NCBI GenBank assembly: GCA_022360235.1
Contig: JAKSDE010000298.1
Location: forward strand, 1-7,795
DNA length: 7,795 nucleotides
Direction of reading: 5' to 3'
Source of the DNA: Cytophagales bacterium
GTDB taxonomy: Bacteria > Bacteroidota > Bacteroidia > Cytophagales > Amoebophilaceae
This document shows positions 1 to 4,877 of the stretch, piece by piece. Position numbers and translations under genes: made by a program. The notes under the pieces are model-generated. The model worked only from the letters and a program-made list of their open reading frames with translations. It had not been told where the DNA came from and searched no databases. Every line of letters starts with the position of its first letter. The stretch's first letter is position 1.

Positions 1-75
1 AAAAATAGGCTTATATAATCTTTAAAGGCTGATAATTTTCATAACCGTACCTTTTTACACGAATGCTCCCAATGA

Positions 76-228
76 CCCCAAAAGCAGGGTGCCAGAAAAT
101 CTATCAAGAGAAAGCTTAGTATTGCACAGATATGTGCTCAGCTGGGGATTAGTAAGCCAACGCTCTACAACTATTTAAGGCGACAAAATATTCCGCGCTA
201 CGCTCAGAAAGTTAAACACGGGAGCTAA
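76..228 (+). pseudogene. Serine recombinase C-terminal HTH remnant
   Basis: An open frame follows the in-frame stop at 73-75 and ends at TAA 226-228. It encodes about 50 residues containing LSIAQICAQLGISKPTLYNYL. The spacing (helix, tight turn with LGIS, recognition helix with TLYNYL) matches the Hin/resolvase-type helix-turn-helix at the C-terminus of serine recombinases, preceded by a basic RKSIKRK stretch as in those proteins. There is no catalytic domain: the upstream frame is closed, and I see no recombinase N-terminus in 1-75. I read it as the DNA-binding tail of a decayed invertase/resolvase or an IS607-like recombinase. A short transposase HTH of another family is the alternative. Confidence 0.5.
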
Positions 229-364
229 ATAAAGGAGGAGGAGGTTAAAATTCGTTGATCGAAAACAACAAAAGGCCGCCTTTGGCAGGCACATACTAGA
301 TTTATTTGCCTAAATTGCCGTTGGAATTAATTCATACAATTTCTTTTACAAAAGACATATACCC
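229..364. other. Non-coding spacer between two gene remnants
   Basis: No gene is recognised here. A purine-rich GGAGGAGGAGG run at 234-244 resembles a Shine-Dalgarno, but no convincing start or long frame follows. A short open stretch in frame 2 ends at TAA 311-313; it reads protein-like (VDRKQQKAAFGRHILDLFA) but matches no family I know. A small GC hairpin, GCCGCC-TTT-GGCaGGC, lies at 275-290 without a T-run, so it is not a terminator. Confidence 0.4.
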
Positions 365-595
365 ATGCAACCAACAAACAAGCAAAAAATTAACCAGGCC
401 CATGACGCTTACGGAAAAGACTGCTTAAGTCGTAAAGAGGTGGCCATTGATTTTCTCAAGGGACATTTACCCAAAGAACTAGTAGACATGCTCGATTTAG
501 ACTCGCTCGAACTCACCAAGGGAAGTTTTGTGGATAGCCTTTTTCAATTTGGGGCTGTCCCAGATAACAAACTAAAATGTTATCATGGACAGTGA
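365..595 (+). pseudogene. Truncated Rpn/YhgA-type PD-(D/E)XK nuclease
   Basis: The 76-residue frame begins with a typical N-terminus of the Rpn/YhgA family (recombination-promoting nuclease, Transposase_31 domain). Visible hallmarks are an HD near residue 13, then AIDFLKGHLPKEL, LDLDSLEL and SFVD at about 27-57. Family members are usually around 300 residues, and their PD-(D/E)XK catalytic residues lie beyond this point, so the product cannot be a nuclease. Native sequence stops at about residue 62. From base 551 the frame reads through the left end of an IS1595-family element, which adds a foreign 14-residue tail (GAVPDNKLKCYHGQ). The TGA at 593-595 overlaps the element's transposase ATG by one base. 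Rpn proteins are thought to promote recombination or act in phage defence and are often multicopy in host-associated Bacteroidota. The family call rests on motif memory. Confidence 0.65.
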
Positions 596-717
596 TGAAA
601 AAGAGTCGGATTAGTAAAAACAAACAAGAAAAGCTCATAGAACATTTTGTCGCAGGAACAACAGCACGATGTGCTGCAGAGCTTGTCGGGGTCAATAGAA
701 AAACAGCAGCCTATTAC
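551..717 (+). mobile_element. IS1595-family element, left-end remnant
   Basis: The element starts with GGGGCTGTCCCAGATAAC at 551-568, which I take as its terminal inverted repeat. It is followed 26 nt later by the transposase start. The boundary is placed where the Rpn reading frame loses family resemblance. Only the left end survives: similarity stops at about 717, so no right repeat or target duplication can be checked. The eight bases before the end (TTCAATTT) would be the left copy of an 8-bp duplication if the family rule holds. Confidence 0.6.
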
Positions 718-753
718 GAGACTTTTGCAAAACTAGGTTACATCCCTTCTTGA
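595..753 (+). pseudogene. IS1595-family transposase, N-terminal fragment
   Basis: The frame starts at ATG 595 (MKKSRISKNKQEKLIEHF) and ends at TGA 751-753, 52 residues. The segment VAGTTARCAAELVGVNRKTAAYY at about 19-41 is the N-terminal helix-turn-helix and linker of IS1595/ISXO2-type transposases, normally followed by FHRLR and the DDE-type catalytic domain; full proteins are ~220 residues or more. Here the match ends at YY, and an unrelated tail (ETFAKLGYIPS) starts at base 718 with a different sequence, so the gene was cut by a second rearrangement. The product lacks all catalytic residues and cannot transpose. Confidence 0.65.
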
Positions 754-787
754 TAGGCTATATGAGCTTATTTTGATGCGTTTTGCA
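718..787. repeat. Possible end(s) of a second, decayed insertion element
   Basis: The sequence that replaces the IS1595 transposase begins GAGACTTTTGCAAAACTAGG. TGCAAAAC at 726-733 recurs inverted as GTTTTGCA at 780-787, 46 bases apart. A GAGAC-TTTTGCAAAA start resembles the terminal repeats of several insertion sequences, from memory. I see no transposase between the arms, so this may be a collapsed element or a solo end. Evidence is limited to one 8-bp inverted repeat and the sharp loss of similarity at 717/718. Confidence 0.3.
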
Positions 788-831
788 GCAGGCTAATACG
801 GGCCATAAGAGAAAATCAGGCAGAAATTTGA

Positions 832-1011
832 AAAGCGTGGATGCTCGATCTTTTCAACCGGATGGGAGAAAGCAACAGCAGGAACATGCAGTATCAGTTT
901 CAGGACAATCAGCCGAAAGTGCTGTTCAGTCAAGAGTTCACCCAACAAAAGCTTGACGAGGTGCATAATAATCCTGTCGTAGGATTGTTGGAAATAGAAT
1001 TGTTGGATTAG
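832..1011 (+). pseudogene. RAYT (Y1 REP-associated tyrosine transposase), C-terminal fragment
   Basis: The frame after the stop at 829-831 encodes about 59 residues ending at TAG 1009-1011. It contains WMLDLFNRMGESNSRN, then QYQFQDNQPKVLF, and QKLDEVHNNPVV. This is the C-terminal region of Bacteroidota IS200-like/RAYT transposases (Y1_Tnp), where KLDYIHNNPV is a strong hallmark. The HUH histidines and the catalytic tyrosine lie upstream in the family and are not present. HNNPVV is followed at once by GLLEIELLD and the stop, although family members normally carry about 20-25 residues in between (AGIV..., YSSA.DY, GGK). That points to an in-frame deletion joining the core to the native C-terminus. 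Upstream in-frame stops confirm it is dead. An open frame on the opposite strand (793-1131) is a shadow. Confidence 0.65.
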
Positions 1012-1013
1012 AA

Positions 1014-1036
1014 GTCCTGAGTTACAAACCCAGGAC
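1014..1036. repeat. REP-like hairpin next to the RAYT fragment
   Basis: GTCCTG (1014-1019) and CAGGAC (1031-1036) pair perfectly, and inside them GTT (1021-1023) pairs with AAC (1027-1029) around an ACA triloop. The single mismatch, A1020 against C1030, becomes a G-U wobble in the minus-strand transcript, so that strand folds completely. It begins two bases after the RAYT stop codon. RAYTs characteristically act on short palindromes at their own flanks, so this is a good candidate for the cognate element. It has no T-run and is not an intrinsic terminator. Confidence 0.5.
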
Positions 1037-1285
1037 AGCGTGGGCTGTGGAAAACGAGGCAGGAATTGCTTCCATTCAGTCATTGTTTCCCCGCTTATAG
1101 TCAAATACGATGCTCGAGGAGGTAGAGCCACTTTTTGACGGGGAAAAGTGTGTTTTCTACAGTCCCCTATCGAAACCAGGAACTCAAAACTCAGAACTCA
1201 GAACTAAAAAAATAGTACCATCGAGCGTTATGAAAGGTCGACTATTGATCTAACATCCTTTCAAACCTGCATTATGAAATCAACC
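1037..1285. other. Unassigned spacer downstream of ychF
   Basis: Apart from the heptamer repeat, I recognise no gene here. An open frame from ATG 1110 (MLEEVEPLFDGEKCVFYSP...) runs through the heptamers to TAA at about 1251-1253; it resembles nothing I know and looks accidental. An inverted repeat TGAAAGG (1231-1237)/CCTTTCA (1257-1263) lies 22 bases past the ychF stop, and an A7 run at 1206-1212 gives T7 on the minus strand. The two are too far apart for a classical terminator, but this is where ychF transcription should end. Confidence 0.4.
1180..1207. repeat. GAACTCA heptamer repeat, four units
   Basis: Four head-to-tail 7-base units: GAACTCA, AAACTCA, GAACTCA, GAACTAA. Two units match the consensus exactly and two differ by one base. 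A related two-unit version lies at 4860-4873, next to another repeat-like insert after the TPR gene, so the heptamer occurs twice in this window in similar gene-flanking positions. Confidence 0.7.
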
Positions 1286-2383
1286 TTATACATTAAATCT
1301 AAAATGCATGATATCGCCGTCTTCTACCACATAATCTTTCCCTTCAATCGCTACCTTGCCTGCTTCTCGGCAGGCTAATTCTGTTTTGTAGTGCTGGTAG
1401 TCAGCAAGTTTTATTACTTCGGCCTTAATGAAACCTTTTTCAAAATCACTATGAATAACGCCTGCTGCCTGAGGCGCTTTTGTGCCGTGTTGTATTGTCC
1501 AAGCCTTCACCTCTTTCTCGCCCGCGGTAAAGTAGGTAATCAGATTTAAGAGTTTATAAGAAGCTTCGATAAGCTTGTCGAGTCCAGAGGCTGCTAGACC
1601 ATATTCTTCGAGAAAGAGGCCTCTATCTTGGGGGGCTAGCTCAGCAATTTGTGCTTCAAGAGAGGCACAGATACCTATGATTTCGGCCTCTTCCCCCTGC
1701 ATGGCCTTCTTGAGTTGCTCAACATAGATGTTCGTACCCTTTTTGATAGCGTGTTCATTAAGATTAGCTACGTAGATAACAGGCTTTGCTGTTAAGAGTT
1801 GCCACATTTTTACAACGCAGGCTTGGGAAGCGTCTATAGCAATGTTTCGTGCATTATCGCCTTGTGCAAGATGCCTCTCAAACATTTCTAATAAGTTCAA
1901 TTCTTGCTTTACTTCTTTATCGCCTGATTTTGCTATTTTTTCAGCCTTCAGCATACGTTTACGCACAGTCTCTAAATCTTTTAGCTGAAGTTCATTATCT
2001 ATAACCTCTTTGTCAAAGGCAGGGTCTACTCCTCCAGCTACATGTACTATCTTATCATCCTCAAAGCACCGAACCACATGAACAATGGCATCAACCTCTC
2101 TGATATTGGCTAGAAATTTATTACCCAGCCCTTCTCCCTTGCTAGCACCTTTTACTAGACCAGCTATATCTACAAATTCGATAACTGCAGGAATTACTTT
2201 TTGGGGATTTACCAAAGATTTTAGTAGTTGTATTCTTTCATCGGGTACTGTTACACTACCTATATTCGGTGCTATGGTGCAGAAAGGAAAGTTGGCTGCT
2301 TCTACACACCCGTTAGAGAGTGCGTTAAATAAGGTTGACTTTCCTACGTTGGGTAAACCTATGATACCACATTTTAATGTCAT
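1286..2383 (-). CDS. ychF: Ribosome-binding ATPase YchF (Obg-family)
   Basis: A complete 365-residue protein, the usual family length (363-366), starting at ATG with MTLKCGIIGLPNVGKST. The P-loop GLPNVGKS is at 9-16 and the G3 motif DIAGL at 72-76. The G4 position is NLNE (207-210) instead of NKxD, which is the substitution that gives YchF its preference for ATP over GTP. The stretch from about 281 to 364 is the C-terminal TGS domain (AGEKEVKAWTI, HSDFEKGFIKAEVI, YVVEDGDIMHFRFNV). YchF/OLA1 proteins bind ribosomes and are linked to translation and oxidative-stress responses; the protein acts in the cytosol. It lies 75 nt downstream of the permease gene on the same strand and is probably co-transcribed with it. 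No clear Shine-Dalgarno precedes the ATG. A plus-strand open frame across its 5' end is a shadow. Confidence 0.97.
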   Translation of the reverse strand: MTLKCGIIGLPNVGKSTLFNALSNGCVEAANFPFCTIAPNIGSVTVPDERIQLLKSLVNPQKVIPAVIEFVDIAGLVKGASKGEGLGNKFLANIREVDAIVHVVRCFEDDKIVHVAGGVDPAFDKEVIDNELQLKDLETVRKRMLKAEKIAKSGDKEVKQELNLLEMFERHLAQGDNARNIAIDASQACVVKMWQLLTAKPVIYVANLNEHAIKKGTNIYVEQLKKAMQGEEAEIIGICASLEAQIAELAPQDRGLFLEEYGLAASGLDKLIEASYKLLNLITYFTAGEKEVKAWTIQHGTKAPQAAGVIHSDFEKGFIKAEVIKLADYQHYKTELACREAGKVAIEGKDYVVEDGDIMHFRFNV

Positions 2384-2458
2384 AGAAGATACTTTAAAAA
2401 AGATAGAAAGACCGTTATTGAAAAGAATGATGCTGACATAAAGCTTACCGCCTTATAA

Positions 2459-3550
2459 CTAACCTTGCAGTACACGATATTGCTTATAGGCATCATATAG
2501 CTCCCTAATGGTCACACGAAGTACAGTGTAGAAGGGTATAGCAATGATCATACCCCCTATGCCTGCTATTGTAGCGCCTGCAAATATAACTAGAAATATT
2601 ACTAAGGGATGTGTTTTAATGCTTTTAGAAAAAATAAAAGGTTGTAAAATTAGATTATCTATTAACTGAACGATTATAAAAACGATCACAACTTTTAGTA
2701 TTAAAAAAACATATTCATTAGGGCTAAAGCTAAGTAATCTACTGGAAGATACACTTACTATAACTCCAAAAATAGTACCTAAAAGAGGGCCTGCATAAGG
2801 AATCACGTTGGTCAAGGCAGCAACAAAAGCAATGGTTAAAGCATATTTGATATGTAAGATACTTAGCCCTACACTTGCTATTGTGAAAATAGCTATCATC
2901 TGTAAAAGTAGCCCAATAAAATAGTTGGATAGGAGTCTCTCAATTTTATAGATCACTATCATATAAATTTCAAAATACTGATTAGGGATAATAGAAGCTA
3001 CTTTTGCTCTTAAGCTTTTATTGTCATAAAGCAATATGAAAGTGATAAAAACAACCGCAATGATGCCAATGAGAATATTTCCTGTAAAGGCGACACTATA
3101 ATTCACTATTTTTTTGAAGTTAATTTTTACCAGGAAAGAAGTGATGCTTTGTTTAATGTAGTGTAGCAAAAATCCTTCTTTTTGGTCTGTGAAGATATTT
3201 TTAATTAAAAACTGCTCGACAGCACTCACTGGACTTTTTAGTCTCAAAAATAGTTCTTCATAATTGATATTTGCCAAAACATTTAACTGTTCAGCAATTA
3301 CGGGAATCAACAATACGACAAAAAGGAAAATAAACAGCGCTAATGCCATAAAAGCTATTATTACTGCAATGAGTCTCGTTATTTTGTGCTGATAAGTATG
3401 AATTTGGTATATATACTCTACAAAAGGCCGCAGAACAATAGTGAGTGCTACGGAGATTACAATGTATAGAAAAAGGGAAAAAAAGACCTTGACAAATACA
3501 GTAAGCAAGGCAAGGGAGAGAAGTAGATACGAAAAGATTTTCTTTTTCAT
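2459..3550 (-). CDS. AI-2E/PerM-family membrane transporter
   Basis: A 363-residue, strongly hydrophobic protein of the AI-2E transporter (UPF0118/PerM) family. Membrane segments appear at about 8-40 (two), 58-84, 150-175, 208-232, 236-268, 280-308 and 314-346. Family signatures are NVIPYAGPLLGT at 248-259, DNLILQP at 298-304, and HPLV followed by a Gly-rich stretch with AIPF at 314-340. The soluble stretch between about 85 and 150 is the usual large loop. The frame could extend 14 codons to a TTG at 3592, but I chose ATG 3550. That ATG has GAGAAG six bases upstream and gives the normal short basic lead (MKKKIF) into the first helix. Members export small molecules (autoinducer-2 in TqsA) or act as Na+/H+ antiporters, so the substrate cannot be read here. 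It precedes ychF by 75 nt. Confidence 0.88.
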   Translation of the reverse strand: MKKKIFSYLLLSLALLTVFVKVFFSLFLYIVISVALTIVLRPFVEYIYQIHTYQHKITRLIAVIIAFMALALFIFLFVVLLIPVIAEQLNVLANINYEELFLRLKSPVSAVEQFLIKNIFTDQKEGFLLHYIKQSITSFLVKINFKKIVNYSVAFTGNILIGIIAVVFITFILLYDNKSLRAKVASIIPNQYFEIYMIVIYKIERLLSNYFIGLLLQMIAIFTIASVGLSILHIKYALTIAFVAALTNVIPYAGPLLGTIFGVIVSVSSSRLLSFSPNEYVFLILKVVIVFIIVQLIDNLILQPFIFSKSIKTHPLVIFLVIFAGATIAGIGGMIIAIPFYTVLRVTIRELYDAYKQYRVLQG

Positions 3551-3586
3551 TCTATGCTTCTCATAGTTATTTATTAAGTTCAGGGC

Positions 3587-3628
3587 GTACAAATCAGTAT
3601 TGTAAAGGGGAGCAAAATTGATTTGTAC
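3587..3628 (-). promoter_or_regulatory. 10-bp inverted repeat in the permease leader
   Basis: GTACAAATCA (3587-3596) and TGATTTGTAC (3619-3628) are perfect inverted copies separated by 22 bases, starting 37 bases upstream of the permease ATG. It could be an operator with two half-sites about three helical turns apart (centre to centre 32 bp), or a stem in the 5' leader RNA. On the minus strand the stem loop also contains CAATTTTG, one base off the Bacteroidota -7 consensus TAnnTTTG, so a repressor site over a promoter is possible. Confidence 0.45.
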
Positions 3629-3655
3629 AAGCCTCCTTTTGAGGAAGGCTTTTTT
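3629..3655 (+). terminator. Terminator-like hairpin facing the plus strand
   Basis: AAGCCT-CCT pairs with AGG-(A)-AGGCTT around a TTTG loop: six plus three base pairs with one bulged A. Six T's at 3650-3655 overlap the end of the stem, so as a classical intrinsic terminator it works only for plus-strand RNA. No plus-strand gene lies upstream. On the minus strand, where the flanking genes are, the hairpin is preceded by A's and not followed by U's. It abuts the inverted repeat at 3587-3628. Confidence 0.45.
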
Positions 3656-3775
3656 AGCGTTGGGTAGTTAGTTGAAAAATTATTTCATTGTTTTCACATA
3701 CCACTAACACTTTTATTGATAACATTTACCTGCTATCCTCTTCCCCCGCTAATTAAGTTATGTTAGGCTAATACC

Positions 3776-4144
3776 CTAGCTGCTGAGACTAAACTTTGAG
3801 TCAATGTCTGTATCTCCATTATTCTCACCCGCGTTACTCAACTTTGTACGTTCTTCTTTTCTGTCAAATTGCGTAAAGTCGTACTCTGGCATTAACTCTT
3901 TTTTAACATAGTCCACTGTTTCATCAAGTGCCTCTACGAACTTGTTAAAATCTTCTTTATACAAAAAAATGTGGTGTTTTTCATAAGGATGCTCGTTACC
4001 TACAGCTCTCTTTTTTCTTTCTGTGATTGTCACATAGTAATCTTTAGAACTTGTAGCCTTAACGTCAAAGAAGTAAGTTCTTTTACCTGCTCTTATTCTT
4101 TTCGAATAGATCTTATCGTTTTCTCTTTTTTTATAATCTTTCAC
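3776..4144 (-). CDS. PUR-family DNA/RNA-binding protein (DUF3276)
   Basis: A 122-residue protein whose first ~80 residues match the PUR-alpha-like DUF3276 family: IYSKRIRAGKRTYFFDVKAT at 12-31, YYVTITERKKR at 36-46, and HHIFLYKEDFNKFVEALDETVDYVK at 57-81. Bacteroidota and spirochaete (Borrelia BpuR) members bind single-stranded DNA or RNA through one PUR repeat that dimerises. The tail from about 90 on is polar and acidic and probably disordered. The start is GTG: an in-frame stop lies five codons upstream, no ATG intervenes, and the GTG places the domain at the usual distance from the N-terminus. It follows the ferredoxin gene by 84 nt, with a promoter-like -7 box near the ferredoxin stop, and could be transcribed separately or with it. 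No specific target can be inferred. Confidence 0.9.
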   Translation of the reverse strand: MKDYKKRENDKIYSKRIRAGKRTYFFDVKATSSKDYYVTITERKKRAVGNEHPYEKHHIFLYKEDFNKFVEALDETVDYVKKELMPEYDFTQFDRKEERTKLSNAGENNGDTDIDSKFSLSS

Positions 4145-4212
4145 AATTTCAAGAATTTAAATTATATAATAGTTTATTGACCTACAAATAACAAATTTTT
4201 AAAAGATAAAAG

Positions 4213-4220
4213 CAAATATA
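4213..4220 (-). promoter_or_regulatory. Bacteroidota -7 box candidate before the PUR gene
   Basis: On the minus strand TATATTTG matches the Bacteroidota sigma-ABfr -7 consensus TAnnTTTG exactly. It lies just past the ferredoxin stop codon and would give an untranslated leader of about 60 bases. No TTTG is found at the expected -33 distance, and the region is AT-rich, so chance is a real possibility. Confidence 0.35.
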
Positions 4221-4228
4221 GCAAAGAA

Positions 4229-4582
4229 TTATATTGACGAGCCATGCATCTGCGCTTTTTTACGTAATAATTCTTCTTTTGTTTCCCTATTATCAGGGTC
4301 TTCTACACAACAATTTACAGGGCATACTGCTGCACATTGTGGCTCTTCATGAAACCCTACACACTCTGTACATTTGCTTGTAACTATATAGTAAAACTCA
4401 TCGGAGTAAGCTTTCTGGGGTGTGTTGGCATCTACTACCTGGCCATCTTTGGAGGTTACTTGCTTTAAATTAGTTCCATCAGCCCCTTTCCACGCTACCC
4501 CTCCTTCATAAATGGCTGTGTTAGGGCACTCAGGCTCGCATGCACCACAATTAATACATTCATCTGTGATTATAATTGCCAT
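4229..4582 (-). CDS. 2[4Fe-4S] ferredoxin, Chromatium (Alvin) type
   Basis: A 117-residue ferredoxin starting at ATG with [20 protein letters not shown]. The first cluster motif is C9-x2-C12-x2-C15-x3-C19-P. The second is C71-x2-C74-x8-C83-x3-C87-P, the long x8 spacing typical of Allochromatium-type ferredoxins, which have unusually low-potential, unequal clusters. Two extra cysteines follow at 91-92. The ~50-residue insert between motifs ([10 protein letters not shown]...DEFYYIV) and the charged C-terminal helix ([12 protein letters not shown]) are common in Bacteroidota members. It carries electrons in the cytosol; the likely partners are 2-oxoacid oxidoreductases or Fe-S biosynthesis, but neither is encoded nearby. 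All eight cluster ligands are present. A perfect palindrome sits 69 bases upstream of the start. Confidence 0.93.
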   Translation of the reverse strand: MAIIITDECINCGACEPECPNTAIYEGGVAWKGADGTNLKQVTSKDGQVVDANTPQKAYSDEFYYIVTSKCTECVGFHEEPQCAAVCPVNCCVEDPDNRETKEELLRKKAQMHGSSI

Positions 4583-4650
4583 CAGTAATTGTCCTTCTGC
4601 TAATTTGAAACTACGTTGTGCTATTACAACTTAACGTAACTAAAAATAGG

Positions 4651-4680
4651 CGTAACTTTAGTTAAAGGCTTAAAGTTACG
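4651..4680 (-). promoter_or_regulatory. 10-bp palindrome upstream of the ferredoxin gene
   Basis: CGTAACTTTA (4651-4660) and TAAAGTTACG (4671-4680) are perfect inverted copies with a 10-base spacer. A further half-site, ACGTAAC, lies at 4634-4640. The arms are 20 bp centre to centre, about two helical turns, which suits a dimeric regulator; alternatively it is a hairpin in the 5' leader. It lies between the ferredoxin gene and the TPR gene and could also act at the end of the TPR transcript, although no T-run follows. Confidence 0.45.
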
Positions 4681-4739
4681 TAAAGAATTTGAGTAAAACT
4701 ACCACATTCAATCAAACTATTAGAAACTTCCACTAGGCT

Positions 4740-4873
4740 GTATTGAGTTGCCACCCCAACCGCACGGCATTAATGATATCAGTAGGAGAACTTTGCAAAA
4801 AAGTCGGGTAAAAAGGTATCAATCTCGTCCCTCTCAATGACATCAGGGATTGGGGTGCTAACTCGGAACTCAG
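4740..4873. repeat. Repeat-like insert downstream of the TPR gene
   Basis: CACCCCAA (4752-4759) and TTGGGGTG (4850-4857) are perfect inverted copies bounding about 106 bp. Inside are a near-direct repeat, AATGATATCAG (4772-4782) and AATGACATCAG (4836-4846), and just outside are two heptamers, AACTCGG AACTCAG (4860-4873). The stretch looks richer in G+C than the surrounding spacer. It looks like a short dispersed repeat or MITE-type remnant. The minus-strand text around TGTCATTGAGAGGGACGAG recalls a TGTCATTGCGAG-type repeat seen in other bacteria, but that is memory only. Confidence 0.35.
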
Positions 4874-4877
4874 ATGC

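Noticed and set aside
513..695. 60-residue minus-strand open frame
   Set aside because: It spans the Rpn/IS junction antisense to two recognisable fragments.
793..1131. 112-residue open frame on the minus strand
   Set aside because: It lies opposite the recognisable RAYT fragment and runs through the hairpin; its translation shows no domain.
1180..1207. Heptamer array as a CRISPR
   Set aside because: Units are 7 bases with no spacers, and there are no cas genes nearby.
2085..2441. 118-residue plus-strand open frame
   Set aside because: It is a shadow of the ychF 5' end, whose GTPase motifs are unmistakable on the other strand.
3551..3592. 14-codon extension of the permease to a TTG start
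   Set aside because: TTG is a poorer start than the internal ATG 3550, which has GAGAAG at six bases. The extra residues overlap the inverted repeat and do not look like family sequence.
3971..4180. 69-residue plus-strand open frame
   Set aside because: It is antisense to the PUR-domain gene, hydrophobic only because of the AT-rich complement, and has no family match.
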